From Candidatus Altimarinota bacterium (GTDB lineage: Bacteria; Patescibacteriota; JACMRA01), in the NCBI GenBank assembly GCA_012031925.1, contig JAAUSE010000001.1, positions 1 through 64,000 of the forward strand: DNA of 64,000 nt, read 5' to 3'. Both the position numbers and the translations under genes were made by a program. How positions within the stretch are numbered: the first letter of the stretch is position 1; each line of letters opens with the position of its first letter. The notes under the pieces were generated by a model. It saw nothing but the letters and a program-made list of their open reading frames with translations, was not told the origin of the DNA and ran no database searches. Shown one piece after another: positions 55,859 to 63,998 of the stretch.

Positions 55859-56937
55859 ATGAATATCTTATGTATCAACACAGGTAGTACTAGTCTCAAA
55901 TATGAAGTTTTTGACCAGAATCATGTCTCAACCTTGAAAGGTGAATTTGGGAGTAACGACATCTTGGACAGATTGATTGAAGAGTTAGTGGATAACTCAA
56001 TGCAAATAAATGACTTTGATGTTGTGGTTCACCGAATTGTTCATGGTGGTGGCCAATATATAAAACCAACTCATATTACTGATGATGTCTTGAACAACCT
56101 CAAAGAATTAAATCACCTAGCTCCCTTACACAATCCACCAGCTCTCAAAGTCGTGGAGGAGATTTTTAGAAGATACCCAGATACTATTCAATATGCGGTT
56201 TTTGATACAGCTTTTCATGACACCAAAAAAGAAGTTGCCAAATACTATGGGCTTCCACTGGAGTTACAAAAAGATTTGAAAATTCAGCGGTATGGATTTC
56301 ATGGTATTTCTCACAATTACATTTCGGACTTTATTAGGAAGCAATACGGAGAAGATCAAAAAATAATTTCCTGTCATTTGGGAGGAGGATGTAGTATTTG
56401 TGCAATTGCTGATGGGAAAAGTGTTGATACAACAATGGGTTTTGGCCCAGAAGAGGGCTTGATAATGGGAACTCGTTGTGGTGATCTTGGAGCTGCGGTT
56501 GTTTTGTACCTTATTAGAAAAGGTTACAACCCAGATCAAATTGAAAATATTCTTAATCAAGAAAGTGGGCTATTGGGTCTCAGTGGTGTAAGTTTTGATT
56601 TGCAAGATCTTGAAAAAATCAAGAAAATCCTCAAGTAAAATTAGCCCTGGATGTTTTTGTATATAAGATTTTTAAAGAAATTGGGTCGATGTTGGCTGCT
56701 TTGGATGGAGTTGATGTACTGGTATTTACTGGAGGAATCGGGTTTGGTAGTAATTATATTAGAGAGAAAGTTGTAGCTGGACTTGGATTTTTGGGAATAG
56801 AGATTGAAAATATTGAAATAAATACTGATAAAAAAATCTCAATCGATGATTCAGCTGTGGAAGTTTGGGCTATAGAAACCAAAGAAGAAAAACAGATGTT
56901 AGATAATTATTTTGCACGTAGTCAAGAGCTTATTTAA
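55859..56937 (+). CDS. ackA: acetate kinase (one-base lesion)
   Basis: Acetate kinase makes ATP and acetate from acetyl-phosphate. N-terminal NTGSTSLKYEVF, VVHRIVHGGG, FDTAFHDT, YGFHGISHNYI, HLGGGCSICAIADGKSVDTTMGF and TRCGDLGAAV are all present. As given the frame stops at 56638. One A added to the A6 run at 56613-56618 gives NQENPQVKLALDVFVYKI and continues into FTGGIGFGSNYIREKV and the C-terminus (359 aa, slightly short). It sits 4 bases behind phosphoketolase, so it is co-transcribed. Because the active-site residues are conserved on both sides of the break, the lesion is probably an error in the sequence. Confidence 0.93.
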
Positions 56938-57902
56938 ACTAGATTAATTGGGTTGCCGTTGATAAAACTCTTGATGTTCCTGATGGATGTTTGCTGAATC
57001 CTATCAATGGCTTCTTTGGTATGATAAGCATTGTGACCTGTAAAAATAACCTTGGGATGATGGAGTAGTTTTTCTTGCTCTGGATTTTTTTCTCCTTCAA
57101 TAAGCTCCACTTCTCCTTCGATTGTATCTAGACCTACTCCACTGATAATGTTTTGCTCCAGACCTTTTAGCAGGATTGAATTACTAATCAGCTCACCTCT
57201 AGCTGTGTTGATAATGGTTACACCTTTGTGGAGCCTTCCCAAACTTTCTTCATCAATAAGTTGATTGGTTGAGGAATTCAGAGGAGTGTGAAGTGTTATA
57301 ATATCAGAATTTTCCAAAAGATAGTTGAGACTGACAAATTTGCAATTGAGAATTTGTTCCAAAAACCCATCTTGGTAAATATCATAGACCAAAACCTTCA
57401 TATCAAATCCTTGAGCAATTTGGATAACATTTTTACCAATTTTCCCTCCCCCAATTACCCCAATTGTTTTGCCGTTGAGATCTTTACCTAGAAAATTTTT
57501 ATTGGCTTCATAGTTGCCTTTTTCAGAGTGTTCTTCCAAGCTGGATGTATTCTTGTATAGCCCCATTATCAAAGCGAAAGTGTGTTCAGCTACTGTGTCT
57601 GATCCGTATTCGGGAACATTTGAAACAAGAGTTTTGGATTTTTTTAGAGCATCAAGATCAAGATGATTATATCCTGTGGATCTTGTGTTGATGAGTTTTA
57701 GATTCTTAAAAACTTTTAATATTTCTTTGCTTATCGAATTATGAATAAAAAGGTTCAAAATACCCACATTTTTGTACAAACTTAGATTTGCCTCAAATTC
57801 TTCTTTGCTACAAAAAATATGCTTAGCTTCAGGCAAGGCTTCCAAATAAAGGCTTTTGTATTCAGATTCAAGGTCAATGTGCAATATTTTGATTTGTTGC
57901 AT
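56934..57902 (-). CDS. D-lactate dehydrogenase-like 2-hydroxyacid dehydrogenase
   Basis: A 322-residue D-isomer-specific 2-hydroxyacid dehydrogenase. The NAD-binding GxGxxG is seen as GVIGGGKIGKNV. The catalytic set is Arg in NTARGEL, Glu in GLDTIEGEVE and His in GHNAYHTKEA. STGYNHLDLDAL is typical of the D-LDH subgroup. It would reduce pyruvate to D-lactate and recycle NADH from the glyceraldehyde-3-P branch, completing a heterolactic-type fermentation with phosphoketolase and acetate kinase. The stop overlaps the ackA stop tail-to-tail. A near-perfect promoter lies 6 bases before ATG. Confidence 0.9.
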   Translation of the reverse strand: MQQIKILHIDLESEYKSLYLEALPEAKHIFCSKEEFEANLSLYKNVGILNLFIHNSISKEILKVFKNLKLINTRSTGYNHLDLDALKKSKTLVSNVPEYGSDTVAEHTFALIMGLYKNTSSLEEHSEKGNYEANKNFLGKDLNGKTIGVIGGGKIGKNVIQIAQGFDMKVLVYDIYQDGFLEQILNCKFVSLNYLLENSDIITLHTPLNSSTNQLIDEESLGRLHKGVTIINTARGELISNSILLKGLEQNIISGVGLDTIEGEVELIEGEKNPEQEKLLHHPKVIFTGHNAYHTKEAIDRIQQTSIRNIKSFINGNPINLV

Positions 57903-57937
57903 ATTCTAATTATAGCTAATCTATACTTGTTTGGCAA
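57903..57937 (-). promoter_or_regulatory. leaderless promoter of D-lactate dehydrogenase
   Basis: On the minus strand TTGCCA (plus 57932-57937), 17 bp, TATAAT (57909-57914) and 6 bases precede ATG 57902. Consensus -10 with exact spacing. It lies directly against the end of the upstream beta-CASP gene. Confidence 0.8.
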
Positions 57938-59416
57938 CTACTTGGGCCACATAGTTACCTTTTCTCCAAAGCGAGGCCAATGGGTTGTGACTTTTTTGCC
58001 TAGTGAATGCTCCAACTCTTTGCCAAATTCTGTGCTGGCGTTTTTTTCTCCATGAGTCAAGAAAACTGTTACTGGATATTGATCTACGTCAGGTTTTTCA
58101 CTGACCATTTGGCCAATCCATTTCTTGAGCATTTTGCTATCTGCGTGTGCTGAGAACTCGTTGATTATTTCTAACTTGGCTTTGACAGCTATCATTTTGC
58201 CCTCAACTTCTACTTCTGGCACGCCATCCACAATTTGTCTTCCCAATGTACCTTCTGCTTGGTAACCAACTACAATGACAGTGTTTTCAGGATGATCTAA
58301 ATAAAACTGCAAATGTTTGAGGATCCTACCACCTGTCATCATACCAGAACCTGCAATTATGATACAAGAACCTTTGAATTGGTTGATGGTTTTGCTTTCG
58401 GCGACACTATCCATAACTTGCAAATGTTTGTAACGAAGGGGGTTGGTCTGAGATTTTATTTTGGCTTGGAGTTCTTTATCATATAATTCAGGATAATTTA
58501 GAGCAATTGTCAGAACTTTACTTGCCATTGGTGAGTCCAAATAAATTGGAATATTTTTTATTTGACCTTCTCTCATCAATTCAACAATAAGATAAATCAC
58601 CTCTTGAGCCCTTTCTACTGAAAATGAAGGAATTAGGACTTTTCCTTTGGATTTTATAGTATTATTGATAGTTTCTTTAAGTCTTTCTTTGGGTGAATGC
58701 TCTGGATGAACTCGATTACCATATGTTGTCTCAGTAAAAATATGTGTTAGCCTATCGGTCTTGCTAATCATCTCAGGATCTTGAATAATTGGTTTGCCAG
58801 GGTTGCCGAGATCTCCAGAAAATACTACCTGCCTTCCGCTACTAACTTCAGTTATCAAAACAGTACAAGAACCAAGAATATGACCAGCATCAAAGAATTC
58901 CACTTGAATATTGGGATGGATTCTGAATTTTTGGTGATATTCATGGGTTTGAAATCTGGTCATTGTGGTCTCCACATCTAAGGAAGTATATAGCCTTTGA
59001 GCTTCAAAAAGATTTTTGGAATTATCTTTGGACTCTACAGAAATTTCACCAGTGTTGGTGGTAAGATCAGCCATCTCACCTTCTCCAATATGTTTGGAGG
59101 CATCAAGCATAACAACTTCAGCGATGTCTTTGGTAGCCTCAGTAGAGTAAATCCTTCCTCCAAATCCTTCTTTAACCAGGTATGGAATCCTACCACAGTG
59201 ATCAAGGTGTGCGTGAGTCAGGACAATCGCATCAAGTTTTTTGGGATCAAAAATAAGTCTTGAGTTGATCTTGAAAAGGTTGACTTTTTGTCCCACTTGG
59301 AACAACCCAGCATCCACCGAAAAAGTGAACTTGGAACCATCTTTGTCAGTATATTCTAGTAAATATAAAGAGCCTGTAACTGTCCTAGCCGCCCCAGAAA
59401 ATGTAACCGTTAGCAT
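57938..59416 (-). CDS. metallo-beta-lactamase/beta-CASP RNA nuclease
   Basis: A 492-residue protein with the MBL fold. VTFSGAARTVTGSLYLLE opens the family. HAHLDHCGRIPYL is the zinc motif 2. DAGHILGSC and SGDLGNPGKP carry motifs 3 and 4. ETTYGNRVHP, PSFSVERAQE and GSGMMTGGRI belong to the beta-CASP insert, and EFSAHAD and THGEKNA are the C-terminal His motifs. Such CPSF73-like enzymes act as endo/5'-3' exoribonucleases. This lineage often lacks other mRNA nucleases, so a general RNA decay role is inferred. It is intact. Confidence 0.93.
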   Translation of the reverse strand: MLTVTFSGAARTVTGSLYLLEYTDKDGSKFTFSVDAGLFQVGQKVNLFKINSRLIFDPKKLDAIVLTHAHLDHCGRIPYLVKEGFGGRIYSTEATKDIAEVVMLDASKHIGEGEMADLTTNTGEISVESKDNSKNLFEAQRLYTSLDVETTMTRFQTHEYHQKFRIHPNIQVEFFDAGHILGSCTVLITEVSSGRQVVFSGDLGNPGKPIIQDPEMISKTDRLTHIFTETTYGNRVHPEHSPKERLKETINNTIKSKGKVLIPSFSVERAQEVIYLIVELMREGQIKNIPIYLDSPMASKVLTIALNYPELYDKELQAKIKSQTNPLRYKHLQVMDSVAESKTINQFKGSCIIIAGSGMMTGGRILKHLQFYLDHPENTVIVVGYQAEGTLGRQIVDGVPEVEVEGKMIAVKAKLEIINEFSAHADSKMLKKWIGQMVSEKPDVDQYPVTVFLTHGEKNASTEFGKELEHSLGKKVTTHWPRFGEKVTMWPK

Positions 59417-59451
59417 TGGTTAATATTATTGTTTTATTAATTTTATGTCAA
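59417..59451 (-). promoter_or_regulatory. leaderless promoter of the beta-CASP nuclease gene
   Basis: TTGACA (plus 59446-59451), 17 bp, TAATAT (59423-59428), 6 bases, ATG 59416. Confidence 0.78.
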
Positions 59452-59487
59452 AGACAATTTAAATGTTTAAATGCCATACTAGTCTAT

Positions 59488-60312
59488 CTAGATAAGTTCA
59501 GAGAGGCTTTTATTTAATTTTTGTAAAATTCTTTTTCTACGATATTTATTATCTCTAGTTCCAATTCCTAGCTCTTCTAATCTTTTTTGTAAATTTAGTA
59601 AATCTAATTTGATTGTTGAAGCTTTATCATATTTTTGTTTTAATTCTTTTAATTTGATAGAATTATCAAATGGAGTGTTATTGTTCATTCTAGCTAAGGT
59701 TGTTTCCAATCCAAAACCTGCTTCATAACCAATCAATTCATTATTTCTATATATCGCTACTATGTTTCCGTACTCATTTCCAGAGTCATCGCACAGACCT
59801 ACCCCTATTCCTTTCAAACCATCTATGCCATATTTCCATTGATAATTATAGTTTTGATAAAGTGGTGTAAAATCATTCTCAATCAGAATGTGATTGATTA
59901 CATTATTTTTTCCTTGCTTAAAATAAAGAAGCTTGGAGTTAAAATTTGAGATTAAATAATATTTAAACAGCTTAATGGAATCTATAAGCTCGCTGGTATC
60001 TGGTTTGATTGTAATAGCCAACATGTTAAAATTACTCAGGTATTCAGGATTATTATCAAGATTATATAGATTATGAAGCCTAATACACTCTTGACTGCAT
60101 AAGGTGTTAGATAGTGTGGAATTTTTTAGAATGTCTTTATATGCATTGATAGTAGCACCAGTAAATGCCACAGTTTTGTCTTTATTATTATTTAAAGTAA
60201 CAGGCTTTTGAATTTTGTACCCTTTCTTGATGAAGATACTAAAAAACTCTTGTTTGAGCTTTGTTTGCTTGGTTTTTTCAAATTTTTTATTAAAATCTAA
60301 TTTCTCTTTCAT
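59488..60312 (-). CDS. degenerate alanyl-tRNA-synthetase-like protein
   Basis: A 274-residue protein resembling the class II catalytic domain of AlaRS. FFSIFIKKGYKIQKPVTL, VAFTGATINAYKDIL and LCSQECIRLHNL mirror the AlaRS stretch around motif 1 and its SQxCIRxxDL. GFGLETTLARMNN mirrors motif 3. The motif 2 segment that in AlaRS reads RHHTFFEML is here YLSNFNML, without the Arg and His. The motif 3 Arg (GLGLER) is Thr (GFGLET). It also lacks the tRNA-recognition and editing domains. Classical adenylation is therefore doubtful. It starts 7 bases after the MccF-like gene, as last gene of a tight operon, so a joint role with a peptidase that cuts aminoacyl-nucleotide-like bonds is conceivable. 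Confidence 0.65.
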   Translation of the reverse strand: MKEKLDFNKKFEKTKQTKLKQEFFSIFIKKGYKIQKPVTLNNNKDKTVAFTGATINAYKDILKNSTLSNTLCSQECIRLHNLYNLDNNPEYLSNFNMLAITIKPDTSELIDSIKLFKYYLISNFNSKLLYFKQGKNNVINHILIENDFTPLYQNYNYQWKYGIDGLKGIGVGLCDDSGNEYGNIVAIYRNNELIGYEAGFGLETTLARMNNNTPFDNSIKLKELKQKYDKASTIKLDLLNLQKRLEELGIGTRDNKYRRKRILQKLNKSLSELI

Positions 60313-60319
60313 AAAGCTA

Positions 60320-61225
60320 TTAATTTTTATTGCATATCAAGTATTCTCTACCTAGCTCAATTGGTACTATGGGATGGGTATGTCCAAAATCTCCATTATA
60401 TGCAATCGGGATGTTCAATTTATCAAAATCTAGTCTATCTAGAATATTCACAAGGTCTTGATTAGTTATTTTGGAATAGTCAGTAAACTTGCTAAATATT
60501 AGCCCTTTTGGTTTTTGGTTTTTGCAAATATGCATGAATTGAACAAGATACCTTTCTAGCCATTTTTTATCGGACTCTTCAGCTGATTCAAGAAAAATTA
60601 TTTTATTTTTAATATTAAGCTGGTATTCAGTACCTACTAAAATAGAATAAGTTTCTAAATTAGTTGCTAAAACTTCACCAATTAGATTATCAACCTTCTT
60701 ATAGTATTTTAATTTTTGGTTAATTACTAACTTTTTATTATTTGGTTCTAATGAGTTGGTAGTTATGTTATTAGGTAACTTTATTTTAATATCTTTTTCT
60801 TTATTTTCTAAGATTTTAAATAAAGTGTTATTCTCACTATCATAATTTTGATGTGTAAAAGATACAAATGCAGGCCCATAGATTAGCCTCAGTTTTGTTT
60901 TATTGAACAGAGCATTTAACAGAGCTGATGAATCTGAATACCCTATAAAAATCTTTTTTGAGTCATTTAGTTGTTCAAAATTAATTTTATCTAATAAGGA
61001 GTTTGTATTTAAACCACCCCAAAACTGCATGATTATATCAATATATTGATTACTCATAGCTTCATCAATTTGGTTTAGCTTGTCTTCAAATGAGAGATTT
61101 GGCTTATCATATCCCATTGCAAACTCTACATTAAACCCAAGGTTATTCAATCTTTGAATACCTAAATCAATTCTTTTTTTTGATAAATTTGCTGGATCAG
61201 ATAAGCTTGTTACGAATATGTTCAT
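60320..61225 (-). CDS. MccF-like S66 peptidase (LD-carboxypeptidase family)
   Basis: ATG 61225 is preferred over the TTG/ATG at 61318, which lies inside the upstream gene. The S66 family Ser-Glu-His triad is seen: Ser in IGYSDSSAL, Glu in FLESAEES and His in GDFGHTHPIVP. The 301-residue length and the N-terminal FVTSLSDPANL fit the family. S66 members either cut the L,D-bond of muropeptides or, like MccF, detoxify microcin C by cutting an aminoacyl-nucleotide link. The MccF subgroup is favoured by the SDPANLSKKRID start and the operon context, but cannot be proved from sequence alone. The gene lies 10 bases downstream of a dCTP-deaminase-fold gene. Confidence 0.8.
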   Translation of the reverse strand: MNIFVTSLSDPANLSKKRIDLGIQRLNNLGFNVEFAMGYDKPNLSFEDKLNQIDEAMSNQYIDIIMQFWGGLNTNSLLDKINFEQLNDSKKIFIGYSDSSALLNALFNKTKLRLIYGPAFVSFTHQNYDSENNTLFKILENKEKDIKIKLPNNITTNSLEPNNKKLVINQKLKYYKKVDNLIGEVLATNLETYSILVGTEYQLNIKNKIIFLESAEESDKKWLERYLVQFMHICKNQKPKGLIFSKFTDYSKITNQDLVNILDRLDFDKLNIPIAYNGDFGHTHPIVPIELGREYLICNKN

Positions 61226-61235
61226 ATTTAAAAAA

Positions 61236-61757
61236 TTATTGAAAATCTTTATAAATTTGTGAAGCTTTTGGTCCAGAACTGCCTTGGTATTTGCCATTAT
61301 ATAGCTTAATGTCTCCATATGGTTTCCAAAAAGTTACTTGTGCAATTTTTTGGCCAACATATATTTTACAGGGTAGAGTTGCATAAAGCTGAAAGGTTAT
61401 GTTTCCTCTAGATCCTATGTCAATCAAATCAGCAGTAACATGTACAAACAAACCAAGTCTAGCAATCCCTGACTTAGCATGAATTAGAGGTACAAAATAA
61501 TTACTACCAACAACTTCTCTTGAAGATGCTAGATAAAAATCACCAGCATCTAGTTTCAAAAACTTACCATCATTTACAACCAACGCTTCATAGGAATTTT
61601 CTCTTTTAGGATCTATTGTTTTTTCTTTATATTTGATAAAATGGTTTCCTAGTGTTAAATCATATGAGTTGGTGCTTAAATTATTTTCATTAAATGGCAC
61701 TATTGAAATTTTATTTGATTCAACTTCTTTTTTTATTTGGTTTCCTGTTAAGATCAT
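61236..61757 (-). CDS. dCTP deaminase-fold protein with Gln at the catalytic Glu position
   Basis: The dUTPase/Dcd trimer fold is recognisable in 173 residues: MILTGNQIKKEV, NSYDLTLGN (Dcd start) and AKSGIARLGLFVHVTADLIDIGSRGNITFQL. In Dcd the motif is RSSLARLGL...DPGFxGxITLEL, where Glu activates water for deamination. Here that position is Gln (ITFQL), and the leading Arg is Lys-Ser. Deaminase activity is therefore doubtful, and nucleotide binding may persist. Overlaps the preceding paralogue by four bases (ATGA). Confidence 0.75.
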   Translation of the reverse strand: MILTGNQIKKEVESNKISIVPFNENNLSTNSYDLTLGNHFIKYKEKTIDPKRENSYEALVVNDGKFLKLDAGDFYLASSREVVGSNYFVPLIHAKSGIARLGLFVHVTADLIDIGSRGNITFQLYATLPCKIYVGQKIAQVTFWKPYGDIKLYNGKYQGSSGPKASQIYKDFQ

Positions 61758-62245
61758 AAAGGGTGGATTTTATTATTAAATTGTGGTTTATTATATTTAT
61801 TAAAATGAGATTTGTATTCTTCTACTTCTCCTATATTTCTCCAAAAGCTAATTTGTCCAATTTTCATGTACTTATAAACTTTTATATCATTACAGGCTAC
61901 TAATTCGAGTGTCCAGGAGTGGGAAGATTTTGTATGCCCCAAATCAGCTGATACTTGTAAGAATAATCCGAGTCTACCAACTGACGACCTTCCAATTAAC
62001 CTCATTGCATATTTTTGACTCCCTAGCTTTTCATAAGTGGAAGCTAAATACATTTTATTCTTCTTCAAAATAAAACCATCATCAGGGATTATTTGTTTTA
62101 TCCAGGAGTCTTTATAATATTCAAGAATAGTTTCACCAAGTCTGTAATTGTAACTATTTGGATTAATATTATCTTCACTAAACGGATAGATTTTAATATT
62201 ACCATTTTGTACTTCTTGGAGAATTTTATTACCAGTTAAGATCAT
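61754..62245 (-). CDS. second divergent dCTP deaminase-fold protein
   Basis: This 163-residue paralogue of the next gene opens with almost the same MILTGNKILQEV and keeps IGRSSVGRLGLFLQVSADL and WTLELV with the Glu. It has lost the DPGxxG loop (GHTKSSHS instead). So between the two proteins the Dcd active-site parts are split. A mixed oligomer sharing sites is possible but speculative. Tandem duplication followed by divergence is the simplest origin. Confidence 0.72.
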   Translation of the reverse strand: MILTGNKILQEVQNGNIKIYPFSEDNINPNSYNYRLGETILEYYKDSWIKQIIPDDGFILKKNKMYLASTYEKLGSQKYAMRLIGRSSVGRLGLFLQVSADLGHTKSSHSWTLELVACNDIKVYKYMKIGQISFWRNIGEVEEYKSHFNKYNKPQFNNKIHPL

Positions 62246-62248
62246 ATT

Positions 62249-62344
62249 TTAAAAAATTTCTGTGTACCTATTTGGATAAACTTTTTGGTTGTATTTTAAA
62301 ACAAGAACATTATATTCCTGATATTCCCTAAGAACATTGGACAT
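62249..62344 (-). CDS. possible 31-residue leader or small protein
   Basis: A short frame from ATG 62344 to TAA 62249 fills the only gap in this operon (113 bases), ending 4 bases before the Dcd-fold start. It encodes a charged, Tyr-rich peptide (LREYQEYNVLVLKYNQ). No clear ribosome binding site. It may be chance. Confidence 0.2.
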   Translation of the reverse strand: MSNVLREYQEYNVLVLKYNQKVYPNRYTEIF

Positions 62345-62358
62345 TTGTTTTATACACA

Positions 62359-63074
62359 TTAATCTATTACTACAGGCTGCAAAGAGTCTTTATATTTTAA
62401 TGAGATTCCTTTTTCATTAAAATACTTGCTTATCGTTGAGTTACAGTAATGAAATAATTCTTCATTAGTTTCAGGGACTGGTTTATTTTTGTCTTCATAA
62501 TACATTTCTAAACCATTATATATTTTCATAACTTCTTTATAACTAGAATTTGTTGGGTAAATGTCAAAAATTTTATAGAAATCTTCACAAATAGATTTTG
62601 GAATTGACTTTGTCACATAAAATTCCGAAGCCAGTAAAAACCATTAGTAGATAGTAAGTCCTTTAAAGAATGCTCTAACATTTTCTTTGGATTATCAAAG
62701 AATCTAAGTGATGCTCCAAATGAAATATGAGAAAACTTTTCTTTTGGATGGAATTTTGTTGCATCAATATTATGATATTCAACATCAGCTTCTGGAGTAT
62801 ACATTTCTTTGTTAAAAATTGCGGATTGTATTGATTTTTTTGAAATATCAACTCCTAAAGCTTTACACCCTGTTAATTCACTAATCGTTCTTGATTTAAT
62901 TCCAGTAGTACATGCTACATCTAGGTACCTAGAATTTGAGTTTAGGTTTGAGAAGTTTATCCACTTGTTTAGTGTAATGTAACTTCCTGGTAATGTATTC
63001 CATTGATTGATTTCACCTACAAAATCTGTGTAGGATAAATTGTTGATAATCTTTATTAATTTGTCTTCGTTCAT
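62359..63074 (-). CDS. SAM-dependent methyltransferase (one-base lesion)
   Basis: The Rossmann motif I is YLDVACTTGIKSRTI, followed by ALGVDISKKSI and ADVEYHNIDAT, and a typical motif near HISFGASLRFF. As given two frames (62613-63074 and 62359-62616) exist. One base added near 62635-62642 joins them (YWLASEFYVTKSIPK) into 238 residues, a normal class I methyltransferase. The substrate is unknown. It begins 7 bases after the glycosyltransferase stop, so it is part of the same operon. Confidence 0.8.
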
Positions 63075-63080
63075 AAATAA

Positions 63081-63998
63081 TTATTTTAATCTACTTTCTT
63101 CATAATCTATTGTATACAATGGTCGATTGAGTGATTCTATAAATATTCTACCAATATACTCTCCTAGAATTCCAAGCATGAGAAGCTGAATACCTCCTAA
63201 AAAATAAATTGCAGTTATTGTTGAGGCCCAACCAGAAATATTTGCCCCTGTAAGTATACTAATGATTACATAACTGAAGCCAATAACAAAACTTAAGAAT
63301 GCAAAAACTGCTCCAAGCAAGCTAATTAATCTAATAGGAGCAACTGAGAATCCTGTAATTCCATCGATTGCTAATTTGAGTGATTTGAGAAAAGTATATC
63401 CAGTATTTCCATTGAGTCTATCTTTGCGATCAAACAGTACAGCAGTTTGTTTGAAACCTACCAAGGACGAAATTCCTCTCAAAAATCTTGAATTCTCTTT
63501 GTATTTTTTCATTTCATCATTGACCCTTTTACTAAGTAGTCTAAAGTCTCCAGTATCTACTGGAATGTTGACACTACTTATCTTGCATAGAATTCTATAA
63601 AACAACCATGCACTTTTTTCTTTGATGAAGTTGGTTTTGTATTTGCGTCTTTTGGCATAGACTACATCATATCCTTCCTCCCATTTTTGAATGAGATCAA
63701 GGGAAACCTCTGGTGGATCCTGAAGATCTGAGTCCATAATTACTACAGCATCACCAGTTGCTAAATCTTGTCCAGCAGTTACAGCTAGTTGATGTCCATA
63801 ATTACGAGAAAATGACAACACTTTGATTGTAGGCTCTTTTTTGGCAAGACTTTGAAGCAGCTTCAAGGTATTATCTTTGCTAAAATCATTTACAAATATA
63901 AACTCCGCTTTGTAGTTACTGATTTTTTTTTGAATGGATTGTAATTCTTTCCAAAGTGGAGCAATATTTTGAGCTTCATTGTACATTGGAAAGATAAA
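63081..63998 (-). CDS. GT2 family glycosyltransferase (DPM1/GtrB-like), 5' end cut by window edge
   Basis: The GT-A domain starts before the window edge (FIFPMYNEAQN is in frame upstream of the listed ATG 63986). It has FVNDFSKDNT, the DXD-like MDSDLQDPPE and RNYGHQLAVTAGQD, all typical of polyprenyl-phosphate glucose/mannose synthases. Two C-terminal membrane segments (LISLLGAVFAFLSFVIGFSYVIISIL and IYFLGGIQLLMLGILGEYIG) match GtrB. It would load a sugar on undecaprenyl-phosphate for surface glycans. It is the first visible gene of the minus-strand operon that runs down to 59488. Confidence 0.88.
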   Translation of the reverse strand, partial: FIFPMYNEAQNIAPLWKELQSIQKKISNYKAEFIFVNDFSKDNTLKLLQSLAKKEPTIKVLSFSRNYGHQLAVTAGQDLATGDAVVIMDSDLQDPPEVSLDLIQKWEEGYDVVYAKRRKYKTNFIKEKSAWLFYRILCKISSVNIPVDTGDFRLLSKRVNDEMKKYKENSRFLRGISSLVGFKQTAVLFDRKDRLNGNTGYTFLKSLKLAIDGITGFSVAPIRLISLLGAVFAFLSFVIGFSYVIISILTGANISGWASTITAIYFLGGIQLLMLGILGEYIGRIFIESLNRPLYTIDYEESRLK

